64,000 nucleotides of DNA from Dactylellina haptotyla (GCA_031310005.1 CM062381.1:1488001-1552000); one strand, 5' to 3'. Shown: positions 12,436 to 22,993, counted from the first letter of the stretch. A program made the numbers and translations. The notes: generated by a model from the letters alone, not told the origin.

Positions 12436-13164
12436 CCGCTTAAAAATGAAAAAACAAAAAGGAAACCTTGGTGTTTTGGAGGTGTCTGCTAATGATGAGA
12501 GAATTTGGGTCGATTTTCTTTGTATATTTTGATGATATCCCATTTTATTTATGATTTTTGACGATGCTAGATAGTATGCCTTTATTTTTTAATTTGTATC
12601 TTGGTCTTGGTATTCATGGGCTGGGTCACGGCGGATACATATAACAAGAACAAACTATAAAAAATTTTGAAACCAGTTTGAATTTCAAAAGTTGTTGTAA
12701 TTGAACATTAACGTAAATGTCGAAACTTATTTCTCCGTTCGGCCCTGAACGCTAGTACTACGATTACTTTAATACGATGCTTTGATACATGCTTGATATG
12801 ATGCCATTCCGAAGCAGAACTGCGGCTAGATCCAAGTTATTACCACCAGTATCACCAAGTTCAGACCCGACGTACCATAGCCAAATATTAATACGGGATA
12901 GAACCAAATCAACCAGCCACCGGGCTTTGGAACGGCTGAATTGCTATAGCATGCAACCATACTTTGAGATCGTGGCAACAAAAAATTTGACGTCCCGATA
13001 TTTTGCGGTGGCAATGAAAAGCGCTGGTTGGGTTCAACCCCCGCATTGGCCACCACTTTTATCATCTTTTTGAGGTTATTAATTGCATTTCCGCCTGATT
13101 TGTTTGCCATAAGCTCTATAAAAATGTACTTTGAGCTTGAAAACTTCAACAAATCATCACAATA
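12436..13164. other. Intergenic, A/T-rich, upstream of tRNA-Lys
   Basis: This holds the 3' flank of the seven-span protein gene (A/T-rich with several AATTT-type runs) and the 5' flank of tRNA-Lys. The only structured element seen is the tRNA 3'-end-like fragment at 13030-13051, listed separately. Confidence 0.55.
13030..13051 (+). repeat. Fragment resembling the 3' end (T-arm and acceptor strand) of tRNA-Lys
   Basis: The 22 bases match positions 13228-13249 of the tRNA-Lys gene at 20 positions; both contain ACCCCCGCATTGG. No D-arm or anticodon arm precedes it, so it is not a functional tRNA gene. It lies 198 bp upstream of the matching part of the real gene, on the same strand. Confidence 0.6.
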
Positions 13165-13250
13165 GCCCGGTTAGCTCAATCGGTAGAGCGTCAGACTCTT
13201 AGGAAGCTCCTGCGATCTGAAGGCTGCGGGTTCGACCCCCGCATTGGGCT
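13165..13250 (+). tRNA. tRNA-Lys (CTT) with a 13-nt intron
   Basis: Acceptor strands GCCCGGT and ATTGGGC pair over seven positions including two G-T pairs. The D-arm has TAGCTCAATCGGTAGAGC, the anticodon stem is TCAGA/TCTGA, and the T-arm is GCGGGTTCGACCCCCGC. Anticodon CTT is at 13198-13200. The intron occupies 13202-13214, directly 3' of position 37, the canonical site. Box A and box B are intact and the gene is followed by T-rich sequence suited to Pol III termination. Confidence 0.95.
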
Positions 13251-13760
13251 TACGCTCCTTCTTTTTGGCTTTTAGGCCTTTACTTTTAAGATCTAGATCG
13301 TTTTTTGGGGTCACTATGGTCAAAAGTGCGAAAATGTGTTTTCTGAGTCAAAATTTTTGTTGTTAAAGTTTTTTTTACGTGGGAGCTCGCGAAAATTTTT
13401 ATAGCGTTGCAAGACAAGGTTAAAACGACTTGGATTATCAACTTTAGTCGCCAGGGTCCCATGCGGTTGGCCTAAAAATCGAAAACTAGGTCACCCGTAA
13501 GTCCTAAATTGGTGATAGCGATGGCCAACACTTCGTAGTAGTATGTGTGTTACCTACTTTGTGTTGCCTGCCGTCTTTCGGTTACACGATGCAAAGCCAT
13601 GTGCTCCTTTCAGCCAACGTGGGAGACCCTAAATGGGAATATTCGAGTTCGCACTCGAACAACGAATAAAGCGGGAACAATCAATATTGTACGGATGGAG
13701 TTTTATTTGGAGGGTCACTAGCTGACACCCTACATCTCGGTAATATTCCCTCGCTTGGAT

Positions 13761-13833
13761 GATCGATAATAGTCTTGTTAGTTGGTACTGAGACTATCGT
13801 CTCAGCACCAACTAACAAAACTATCATACGATC
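13761..13833. repeat. Tight inverted repeat, 34-35-bp arms, 4-nt loop
   Basis: The left arm (13761-13794) starts GATCGATAATAGTC and ends GTTGGTACTGAGAC. The right arm (13799-13833) is its reverse complement with three mismatches and one single-base gap; the loop is TATC. The structure is far longer than a bacterial-type terminator and sits in a gene-free stretch about 320 bp before a predicted secreted-protein gene. It could be a foldback (MITE-like) element or a small-RNA precursor. Confidence 0.85.
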
Positions 13834-14001
13834 AGGACATTCTAGTGGACACAAATGGAAGGCCTGCTTCGATATTGCGAAAGTATCTATGAGACCAGCA
13901 CTAGTGCCTACAATGGCAAGGCGCGAATTTGATTGGGCATTAGCTACGGGGACCGCGCATATCGGGACAGGATCGCTGGTATAGAGATGATCTATCGATC
14001 T

Positions 14002-14009
14002 TATAAATA
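14002..14009 (+). promoter_or_regulatory. TATA box of the 14155 gene
   Basis: TATAAATA lies 146 bases before the ATG at 14155. It is followed by a CT-rich stretch just before the start codon, a usual fungal core-promoter arrangement. Confidence 0.5.
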
Positions 14010-14154
14010 CCCGAATATCAATAGCTAGCTTCGACTGTTTATTAGAATACATTGATAAACAAGCGACAAAGCGGCTAACAGACTGTAGACTCTTGATACC
14101 CTCCTTTCGATCCTTGTGTCTAGCCCTCGTCATCGCTCCACGCAACTCCTCAAA

Positions 14155-14648
14155 ATGAAAATTCCAGTCTCCCCAGTTCTGTGCGCCCAGGCTTCCTTAT
14201 CGGTCCCAGCATATACAACCACTTGGGCAAACTCCTCACTAGCAACATCAGCTAGCCTCCCGACCTCCACCCGTCTCCCCAATCTTGCCATCTGCAGCGC
14301 TCAGATTGAGTCCACACTAGCGAGCCGAAAGTGGACAGAGACCAGTATGTACCATTGTAATTTCGAATATCGCTGTTTAGAACGATCGCTCATTGTAGAT
14401 TTTCAGATGGGCAGCAATTAATGTCCGACCAGAGGATATATCTCAGAGCCAACCGATCCAGGCTTTCCGAATGTAAGCCATTCGACGCTGCAGCCAGTCT
14501 AAAGGACTGCATAATTGCCGGATCTAAATATTCATGTAAGTGTAGCTCGCGCGACTGTCGATGTAGGACCCGTACTAATATCGACCTCACAGTTGGGAGT
14601 ACAATTCCAGAGGGTTACATCTATCGCATCTGCCAATTATTGCAGTAG
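14155..14648 (+). CDS. Candidate small secreted protein, 124 aa
   Basis: Three-exon model: 14155-14344, 14407-14535, 14593-14648. The first intron has a GTATGT donor and TTTCAG acceptor. The second (57 nt) has GTAAGT, a TACTAAT branch site and CACAG. Both joins keep frame. The N-terminus MKIPVSPVLCAQASLSVPAY could be a weak signal peptide, with cleavage after VPA. The predicted mature chain keeps four cysteines (AICS, SECK, KDCI, RICQ), enough for two disulfides, and an NSS glycosylation site. No family is recognised. Intron 2 is a multiple of three and free of stops, so retaining it would insert a Cys-rich 19-residue segment. The weak signal peptide and lack of homologues known to me keep confidence moderate. 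Confidence 0.5.
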
Positions 14649-15014
14649 TTGGAAGCAGTACAAAGGGCTGCATTATATCGAAATCTTATTCCGGAGTGTT
14701 AGAGTGTGAATGTATATAGTTTAAGAATTGCGTGACTGAGAGCGCCATGCGAGTAAATAAACAGCTACTCCGATGAACGATATTTTTAGTGGTAAATATC
14801 TTAAATATGCGCACCATCAGTGCTATTGAACACTCAAGCCCTCCCCACCGCAAACTGTGGGCGCGCGCGGAAACGTGCTCATAGAGCTAGATTGAGATGT
14901 CCTTGGTTTATCGCATGTGTACCCCTGCCATCTGCCATATTTTGAAGAATCCACCACTTTTACGAGAGCTAGGGTTTCGATAACCCAAAGCCACGAGCCA
15001 GTGTTAAATTGAAT
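14649..15014. other. Short intergenic region
   Basis: 3' flank of the small secreted-protein candidate and promoter of the 15015 gene. No clear TATA box or other element is seen. Confidence 0.5.
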
Positions 15015-17384
15015 ATGCAATTTCGGTTACATAATGGCCATTCAGGATACCAAATCCTGACTGCGCTGGCCTTCATTAATAATGTCGATGCTGCAAACAG
15101 AATCCAACCTCGAAGCCCCATACCATCATTGACGCCGTATGGGGGATATCCTGACAAGCCCAACGGAGGCATGAACTCCGCCAGGAATGGCGGAATGAGT
15201 TATTTGCTTCCCCCCAATATGAATCCAATGTTGAGTCAACCTGGGAAACTCAGCACTTATTACAGCTACGACAGCCCGGATACCGGGGACTCGACAAATT
15301 ATGGCAGCCCCCAACTGGACACTGAGAACGTCCCGGAAACGGAGCAAGACGAACTCCTCTACCCTCAGCAATCGCCGCGGTTGACCCCTCCTCGTAAATA
15401 CTTCCCGTTCGATATAAACCCCAGAAAGCTCCTCGATCGGTTTCGGAAGAACAATGATATCTCTCTGCAGACGGCCATGAGAGCACTGGGGGTCAGAGAT
15501 CCGGAAGAAGATCGTGGCGCGATATCGCCGTTTATAGAAATCACAAAATCACCTCCTACGAGTGGGGTTTGTTCACCGAGGCACGGGTACGGTAGTCCGT
15601 TGGCGAGACATAGGTACAGTTCGATAGATGCGGATTCGATTTCGAGTCGCGGGGATGAGGATGAAGCCAATATTACAGAGTTTGACGAGGATGTTCAGTT
15701 TAATGTTCCAGTTTTCAACACCGGCCAGCGACAGAGTCTGGCCGTAATCGGGCCGGACAAGGTCAAGCCGGTGGAAGTGGTATCGGGGACTCTCTCCGTT
15801 GGTGAGTCGGTTCATTTTTTCAATTGACGCAGCTCTAACTCTGAGGCATGGCATAGCTACAATTGAGAAAGATACGATAACCGACACCAAACACCCATCT
15901 TTTAACAGCATTCCACAAGATGAGACGGACCCCGAATACGCTGCGGGCTTTGTGATAACCCCCGGTGGTGCGAGTAGCGCGGCGACAAAAGTGAACGCGA
16001 TTGTTGACGAGACGGGCACTCCGATTCTCGCCGGCCAATTTGAATATCTCAATTCAAAATTCAGCAAGTGGATTGTGAAGGAGGGAATGTTATGGCTCGC
16101 CGGAACTAGATACTTTACCTATGTCTGTCATGTGTCTGGTGAAAAGTCCGGGTTCAATCTGGGTCTTTGGGAGGATTTTACCAAGCTTTCTAAAAGTTGT
16201 TCCGGTCGGGCTTACAATCATTTCTACTACACCGGATGGGAGGTAGTAACATCGATATCTCGACAAGGAATACCGGCGGGTGAATTAGAAGTACGATTTT
16301 ATAACCCAAAATTGACTTCTCTAAACAAGGACGGCCTGTTCACAACACGGTTCCCGAGTAAAGCGAATGATTACTTGTGGGATATCAGACAGAGAGAGAG
16401 CTGCGAGCACGAGCAGGAGGTTCTGAGGCTGCCCAAATATGTTCAAATGGCCACGTTACCCACCTCGAAGGTGAAAGCCGTCTCTGGACCGGATGCTAGC
16501 GAAGATAGAGCGGTTTGGTTGTATGTCGGTGATATAAAGCCGACTGGAAACGAAATTGCAAAAGGCTGGACCGTTCAAGATATATACGCTGGAGCGCCGA
16601 TTCAACTGCAGAGTGGGTAGCGGTGTTGGTACTATACTCAACTATATACTAATACATATTCTCTACTAGGTTCTGTTCCGGAGACTTACCCAATGGCCTG
16701 GTACGTTCACAGCAAAAGAACAAATGCAAGAGAGTCTATTAATATGAGAATCATTTAATAGGTTCCTGACCGAGGTCGACCCAAAGACGGATCCGTTCGG
16801 CGCTGGCCGCAATGTAAACGGGGCGGATGTCGTTATGGCTAGTTTGGAGGCCCAACCGAAGCCAGGTGTCTGGTCACTCAATCCTAAAGATAAAAGACTC
16901 TACCAGTGGGGTACGAAGAAATTTATGTATACTTGCCGAGATCAAGATCGAGGAGGCGCGTTCCTCAGGGTTGGATCAGCCCAGCAAGCACTTGACAACT
17001 GTGGTGGACCAGATCGCAGAAAAGAGTGAGTTGGCGTATACAATATTCTGGGAATGTCACTTTACTAATCCGAAATTTGCTAGCTACATCTATCCGGTTT
17101 ATGCGGAATTCAGTTCATCACCGAATTTGAGTGGGCGATCTGAGGTTCAACTTGGGAAAGGTGTTTTCTGGGTTTCTCCAGACCCGAAGTGGACCACTCC
17201 ATTATATGCATACAACGCGAACGGGAGTCCTCTGCTGGCTAGGTTGATGACGATAGGGAAACCAGACTACTCGGGTATGACGAAGCACCAAGCACAGGAT
17301 GCAGCCGCCTTTCGGAAGCGAGCTACGATGATTGTAGAAGCCTTCGTGGTCAAGATACCACCCGGTCCATATTTACAATTTTAA
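15015..17384 (+). CDS. Large predicted secreted protein with an internal domain duplication, 712 aa
   Basis: Five exons: 15015-15801, 15857-16612, 16670-16700, 16762-17025, 17084-17384. All junctions are GT-AG, with CTAACT or ACTAAT branch-like sites in introns 1 and 2, and the frame is continuous. The first residues (MQFRLHNGHSGYQILTALAF) are consistent with a signal peptide cut near VDA-AN. Residues about 30-230 are Pro/Ser-rich and probably disordered. Two related modules follow. Module 1 has LWLAGTRYFTYVC, then about 23 residues to a second Cys (LSKSC). Module 2 has LYQWGTKKFMYTC, then a similar gap to LDNC. The shared core is W, L, GT+.F.Y.C and a second cysteine. I recognise no family and name no function. 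Extracellular location is inferred from the N-terminus and paired cysteines. Confidence 0.78.
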
Positions 17385-17796
17385 AACGTTTCATCTTGGC
17401 ATGTGTAGAATTTAAATAAAGGTGTTGTAAATGTTGTATTTTGTGCACGGAGTGTTGCGTTTGTCCTGTCAAACCTGCCTGATTCGGCAACGCGGGCAGA
17501 GGGCTTCAACCCCAAGCCTCCGTTTCGGGTTAGATCGCTTTTACACACAAACGAGCAGGCAACCCAGCAAATTTGCTGTATCTTGAATCTAAGACGACGG
17601 ACTGCAACTTATCACCAACATCATCGACGACCAGCACCACCTCCCCGACTTTATCGCCACCTACGACCCTCGATTCCCATCCACGTAAATAAACCCCCGT
17701 TATCCGCTCGACTTTGCTGTTGCACGGCGATATACTTTCGAAAAATACGGTCAAGCTAATTCGATATATCCGCGAGTAGTCCCTACAACCGCAATC
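17385..17796. other. Promoter region of eS19
   Basis: Sequence between the stop codon at 17384 and the eS19 start codon at 17797. Nothing beyond ordinary 3' flank and promoter is seen. Confidence 0.5.
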
Positions 17797-18521
17797 ATGC
17801 CTGGAGTTTCAGTTCGCGATGTACGTAGCAAGACAGCCTATTGCCCAAAAACTGTTGAGATTCGCTCGAGTTTTATCGACGGTGGAACCGAAATACCGAC
17901 AATTTTGGGGTCTCGAGGTGGATTATCGAGATAAAGGAACAAGAGTGCTGATGGATGATGGTGAATTTAGGTTCCTGCCCAGCAGTTCATTGAGGCCTAT
18001 GCCGCCTTCTTGAAGAGACAGGGAAAGCTCCCAGTTCCTGGTATGCGACTCACGAAACCCTATGGATGGATATTCTGAGACAGGAAAGCTGATATGTGGG
18101 GGATATATTTTAGGCTGGGTCGATACCGTCAAGACCGGTAACATGAAGGAGTTGCCTCCTCAGTCCATCGACTGGTACTACGTCCGTGCCGCTGCCATCG
18201 CCCGCCACATCTACCTCCGAAAGAACATCGGTGTCGGCAGATTAAGAAAGGCCCACGGTGCCACCAAGAACAGAGGATCGCGCCCAAGCCACCACGTTGA
18301 TGCTTCCGGAAGCGTTGACAGGAAGGTCCTCCAGTCGCTCGAGAAGATTGGCGTTCTTGAGCAGAACGAGAAGGGTGGACGAAGCATCAGCCAGACCGGA
18401 CGAAGAGATTTGGACCGTACGTTATTACTGTTCCGACTGCGCGCCTTTTTATACTATGTACTAATGCTTTTTGAATACAGGTATCGCCCAGACCACCATC
18501 GAGGCTGAGGAAGAAGAGTAA
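17797..18521 (+). CDS. RPS19: 40S ribosomal protein eS19 (RPS19)
   Basis: Four exons: 17797-17820, 17971-18040, 18114-18416, 18481-18521; 145 aa. The first coding exon is just 24 nt (MPGVSVRD), followed by a 150-nt intron, a common layout in fungal ribosomal protein genes. Diagnostic eS19 segments are FIEAYAAFLKRQGKLPVP, WVDTVKTG, DWYYVRAAAIARH, VGRLRKAHGA and the C-terminal LEKIGVLE. The protein sits in the head of the small subunit and is needed for late 18S rRNA maturation in yeast. The C-terminus is acidic (EAEEEE). Length matches the family. Confidence 0.97.
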
Positions 18522-19328
18522 ATTTGCTTTTCAACCTTTTGCTTTTGCGTTTTAGAATCTTTGTCTATACCCTCCAATATCGAACCAATCTACCAGACTC
18601 ACACCACCTCCCTCCAATTCCAAACCCGAAATACATATTGTCGACGCACAAGTCCTCCTCGGCAACTACCTTTTTCTGCGTGCATAAGAAGGACGTCGTA
18701 ATGAAAATGACTTAATTTTTTTTGTCACGGGAGAAAAAAGCTACTTTTCATCCTCATTTTACATATTCACTCGGCGTATAATGGGCTCTCTTTTCCTTCT
18801 TTTTGTTCAACTGTAATATCGATGTTCCTTCATGAATATATATATTTCCTCCGACGTCTACTACAATCATAGAGACGAATCCTTCTTCTTCATCCAAGGC
18901 CGAGATGCTTCGAACAATAGAACCCGATATAATGTGTACACGCCGCACATACCTGTGCACGCGATCGTTCAGCCTGAATCAAAGCAATGGATACTGTGAT
19001 ATGACTGGCACCCTGCGACTTGGCGCTTCTTTCGTAAACCTCCTGTGCTAGTGCTGATGCGGCGGGCGTCCGCAAACAGTAGTGATCCTGTCTCGCACCT
19101 TGTTTTCTCAGCCCTGTGACGTCAAGCCGCCCAACACAACCAAACGCCGTTTCCTGCCTGCGCGTGGATCTGCTCCCCGCCAGAATAAAATAATCCTCTT
19201 CCGATTTTTCCTTAACTTATTAAGGCTCGCACTTCCTAAAAGAATACTGCATCGCGTCTGGTATCTCTTTGATCGCCATACTATTCTCTAGTCGTTCTAC
19301 CAGTTTGCAGAAGCACCAATCTATCAAA
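18522..19328. other. Intergenic region
   Basis: 3' flank of eS19 (T/A-rich, about 18700-18860) and promoter of the spartin-like gene. A TGACGTCA-like half site (GTGACGTC) occurs at about 19117-19124. No gene is recognised. Confidence 0.5.
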
Positions 19329-20460
19329 ATGTCGACCGCGCCGTTAATCTCTATCAAAAACGTCACAGCTACCCAAATACCCCCAGGTGCTGCGGCTCCG
19401 ATTCCTCTCAAATCGGGGACTTTGACCCTTACGGAACCGCTCGCGGGTACCATACCGACGGAAGCTAAGCTCTTCTTAACCATCACGCCGTCCGAAGATG
19501 CTACAGATCCAACACCACTCACAATTCCCATCCACCCTGAGTTGTTCCTCGGCAGTAAATCTGGTCTCTGCCAGACTTTCAGATTCCAGGTGACCAAGGA
19601 ATTGGGGACAATAGAAGTCCAGTTCCCGGAGAACCTCGCAGAAGAGGATGCTCTGAATTTTGAGAAGATTATGATATATAACGGATTTCTGAAAACTGGA
19701 ATTGTCGCTGAAGCTGACAAGTATGTGTTGTTACCTTTAATCTGCCCTGGAGCCCATGCTGACTTTTCTATTATAATGCAGTCTTGGGAAAAAGATCGCA
19801 GAAACTGCGAGCAATGTTGCCAGTTACCTGAGCAGAAAGACGGACGATAGAAACGACCAAGCGCCGCTGCCAGAGGCACCAACTGAATTTTCAGATATCA
19901 CAAAAGATGTCGTTGGAACGACAGAGCATGGAACAGAAAAGTTAGCGGAGACTACAGCTGTTATCGGCGGGGCTATTTCGGTAAATTTTATTCCAATATC
20001 TAATGTAAAGATAAAGCTCTAACATCCCTAATAGGACGCTGTCTACAACGCCGGAACCTGGATTGGCGAGAAAACCGGATTAAAACCAGGAGCTAACGGC
20101 ACGAACGGTGCCACGAATGGCTCACACCATACAAACGGCGGTTCATCCCCTGATCAACCGAAATCACTGGCGAGAGAAACTCTAGACCAAACCCTTGAAG
20201 GTGGTGCTATCGCAGGAAAGCAGCTAATTGGTGGGATCAAAACGGTTGGGACTGCGGTTGGTGATTCCGCTTCGAAGGTCGCTCAACACGACTACGGTGA
20301 TGATGCGCAGAAGCTCGTTGATTCCACTAGACAAACGGGAGCGAACGTGGGGGGTGTAGTTGTCGATGCGGTGGTGGGGACTAGTGTGGTGATTAATGCT
20401 GCCCGGGCTGGAGTTGGTGCGACGAAGGAAGAGAAGGAGGAAAGTAAGAGTGAGGTCTGA
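19329..20460 (+). CDS. Senescence/spartin-domain protein
   Basis: Three exons: 19329-19720, 19782-19980, 20035-20460; 338 aa. The N-terminal half has a beta-rich region (ISIKNVTATQIPPGAA and TLTLTEPLAG). The C-terminal half is helical and Gly/Ala/Val-rich: AETTAVIGGAISDAVYNAGTWIGEKTG, then GAIAGKQLIGGIKTVGTAVG and VVVDAVVGTSVVINAARAG. This amphipathic arrangement matches the senescence-associated domain shared by plant senescence proteins and animal spartin, which associates with lipid droplets and endosomes. A Gly/Asn/Thr-rich linker interrupts the domain. Assignment rests on pattern and composition; lipid-droplet association here is inferred. Confidence 0.75.
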
Positions 20461-21284
20461 TATGTATTTCCATCATAGCTCTACATTTCCTTTAAAGCTC
20501 TCATATCGAACCACAAGGCTGTTTTTTTTCTGAAGAAAAAATCTTTACTAGCGATACCTGTTTCATTTTTTTAATCCAAAATTCTACACATCAATTGAGG
20601 TTCGCCATCGAATCGTCAAAGCTTTAAAGTACGAAAAATATTGCGTAGGCGTATCATGTTTCGAAATAGAAGGATTCTTTTGAAATGTCTATAAACAATA
20701 AAAGAAAAATATACACTTAGGTGGGTATCCATTTGGTGCCGGCCTGTTCTATAGTTCTGGTCTCCATAAAAATAGAACACGTCCGCTTAGAAAGGCGTAT
20801 CCCATGTTTCTAGAGCAGGTATGTTTCGCGGATTGTTTCCTAGGAAAGACGCTTGAAAGAGCATGTGGTAACAGTGACGATTGCTTTCTTCTTATAGGAA
20901 TGGCCTTGTTCTAAAAATGCGAGCGGAACATTTTAACATGGGGAGACGATATACTCGCCTGCTTACAATGGCAAAAGCTTGTCGCGCCAAACAGGGATCA
21001 TGGGTGCACAACACCATTCGAAGTTGCAATTTGAAGAACGCACTAGCTGTCTACAGCCCAGAATGTAACTGTCTCAACGGAGATGCGAAAAAACCGGACA
21101 AGAATCAGGCCAGGAACCAGTAGCCGGGGTAGATCAATGTCTTGATGTCAGGTGCTTGGATGTGTTATTCTAGATTATAAAATGGTACCCAGAGCACGAT
21201 CTCTGTCTAAAGTCAGTCCGTATTCGTTATCATTCCCCCATACACTCGTTACAATTTTTCGAAATCGTATTCAAAATCACCAAA
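20461..21284. other. Intergenic region
   Basis: 3' flank of the spartin-like gene and promoter of the cysteine-repeat gene. An ATG-started ORF of about 68 codons (near 20917-21123) has no recognisable features and is not called. The TATA box is listed separately. Confidence 0.5.
21176..21182 (+). promoter_or_regulatory. TATA box of the cysteine-repeat GPI protein gene
   Basis: TATAAAA, ending 102 bases before the ATG at 21285. Confidence 0.55.
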
Positions 21285-22306
21285 ATGAAGTCTTTCGTTA
21301 ACTCTCTCGCCGTTGTCGGGTAAGTTATATCTTTGAGCAGAATATTTTTACGAATTCAAACTGATTTAATCATGATGTATTCAGCGTCCTTGTCGCTGGT
21401 GCCTCTGCATACGAGGCTCCACCTGCCAGCACCTGCACTCCATATTTTTTGAATACTGGCTGCCCTACAACTTATGATCCATGCTGCAAGTTTAACTGCA
21501 TTGCAGCTGGTGGAAGGGGGTCCACTTGCTTGGACTACGACGATACTCGTGACATGGTTATCTGTAGCGCCTGCCCAGGAGCTCCAGCTGCAACTACTAC
21601 CGTCCCACCTCCGTCGAAGCCAACCACGAGCGCTGCTAGCACCTGCACTCCATATTTTTTGATGACTGGTTGCCCTCAAGTCTATGACTCGTGCTGCAAG
21701 TTCAACTGTATCGCGGCTGGAGGTATGGGATCCGCTTGTTTGGACTACGATGATACCCGCGATCAGGTCATCTGCAGCGAGTGCCCTGGAGCCCCAGCTA
21801 CCACTCCTGCCCCAACTGCCGTCGCTCCATCTTACACCAACTCAGCTGCTCCAACCTGCACTCCATATTTTTTGATGACTGGCTGCCCTGAAGTCTATGA
21901 TCCTTGTTGCGCCTTCAATTGTATCGCGGCTGGCGGCATGGGATCCACTTGCTTGGACTACGACGACACCCGCGACCAGGTCATCTGCAGTGCATGCGCT
22001 ACTGCCGTCCCACAAACTCCCAAGAGCGCCAACTCTGATGTTTCCACCAGAACCCACATCTCCCTCAGAACCGACATCATCAGCAAGACACACATCAACC
22101 TCGCTGCCGCCCAGGTTGTTAACTCGACCACGGCAGCCGCGCATACCACTTCTCACGCCGGTGTCACCAGCGTTCCACATGCCAGTGGAAATGTCACCAC
22201 GACCGCCCCACCAAAGCCAACTCATAGCGAGAACTCTGGTGCTTCTGCTGTCACCATTAGCACTGCTGCTATCTTCGGGTTGCTTTGCGTTATGTTCGCT
22301 TTGTAA
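21285..22306 (+). CDS. GPI-type cell-surface protein with three 8-cysteine repeats
   Basis: Two exons, 21285-21319 and 21385-22306; 318 aa. MKSFVNSLAVVGVLVAGASA is a clear signal peptide; the intron falls inside it. Three tandem modules follow, each about 50 residues, linked by Pro/Thr/Ala-rich spacers. Each module reads roughly CTPYFL-TGCP, Y-D-CC, FNCIAAGG-GS, CLDYDDTRD, VICS-C, giving eight cysteines with identical spacing. Modules 2 and 3 are nearly identical; module 1 differs at several positions. A Ser/Thr/His-rich stalk of about 90 residues and a C-terminal hydrophobic tail (AVTISTAAIFGLLCVMFAL) predict GPI anchoring to membrane or wall. It is not CFEM, hydrophobin, LysM or a chitin-binding module I know. 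Function is unknown; adhesion, wall structure or effector roles are all possible. Confidence 0.85.
21434..21997 (+). repeat. Three tandem 8-cysteine coding repeats
   Basis: Units begin at the conserved TGCACTCCATATTTTTTGA at 21434, 21644 and 21857, so the periods are 210 and 213 bp. DNA similarity is high within the cysteine modules and low in the Pro/Thr linkers, consistent with domain duplication and possible gene conversion between units 2 and 3. Confidence 0.85.
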
Positions 22307-22668
22307 ATCTTGATCAGATTTCAAATTAAATGATAATTCTTTCGCAAATACGATAGTAATATAAAATGAAACATTCACTGTGTGTATATATATTATGAAA
22401 TTCTAGTATTTATATATTTTATTCGGGATCTGTAACCCGAAATATGTACATTGGAATAGAATAAACGATCCTTAAAAACAAGATTAACTTTTTTTTGGTC
22501 ATCATTATCAAAGTCAAGGACCCGTGTTCCGGTCAACAGTAACATAGGCAACCCTCTAATTTGTAAAACAGACTTATCTTCACAATCGGATATCCAACTT
22601 CAAACCCACCGTCTGTGCCGGCTAGGTTTGTATAGACTTTTTGCCCGCCAGACTTCAACTTTATATGA
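22307..22668. other. A/T-rich intergenic region before tRNA-Leu
   Basis: Contains the 3' flank of the repeat-protein gene with several TATATA runs, then the 5' flank of tRNA-Leu. Nothing else is recognised. Confidence 0.5.
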
Positions 22669-22778
22669 GGCAACGTGGCCGAGTGGTCTAAGGCGCTGTG
22701 TTCAGGCGAATCGATCTGATTGGTTGATTTTCAGTATCGCAGTGGGAAACCGCAAGGGTTCGAATCCCTTCGTTGTCA
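22669..22778 (+). tRNA. tRNA-Leu (CAG) with a 30-nt intron
   Basis: Acceptor strands GGCAACG and CGTTGTC pair. The D-arm has GGCCGAGTGGTCTAAGGC, the type II variable arm is TGGGAAACCGCA, and the T-arm is AAGGGTTCGAATCCCTT. The anticodon stem is CTGTG/CGCAG with anticodon CAG at 22703-22705. The intron is about 22707-22736, after position 37. A T-run (TTCTTCTTTTT) follows the gene. Confidence 0.93.
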
Positions 22779-22993
22779 AGCGATTCTTCTTTTTGCGTCT
22801 TTCGCGTTTCGTTTTGGGCAGGTGTGTTGGTAGACGTCGCTAGCCCTCTTTTTGGTGTTGTGTTGCAATTGGTGCGCTCTCGCTGTTCGGTGTTGAGTCA
22901 GGTGCATCCGGAGAACAGCATAGCTTTATTCAAGCGTATCTTGGAGATAGATTGGAGTCGGGAAAACATTCCCTTTCTTCTTCTTATCGGAAT

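Larger units (their letters stand above)
13251..14154. other. Intergenic region between tRNA-Lys and a small secreted-protein gene
   Basis: The first 350 bases are T-rich and hold no ORF of note. A long near-perfect hairpin (13761-13833) and a TATA box (14002-14009) are listed separately. ORFs of 154 and 69 codons overlap the hairpin on opposite strands and mirror each other because of the palindrome, so I do not treat them as genes. Confidence 0.55.

Noticed and set aside
13030-13051. Reading the tRNA-Lys 3' fragment as a primer-binding site of an old LTR element
   Set aside because: No long terminal repeats, coding remnants or target-site duplication were seen around it.
13681-14145. 154-codon minus-strand ORF and its 69-codon mirror on the plus strand
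   Set aside because: Both cross the large hairpin, which forces similar frames on both strands; no domain is recognisable.
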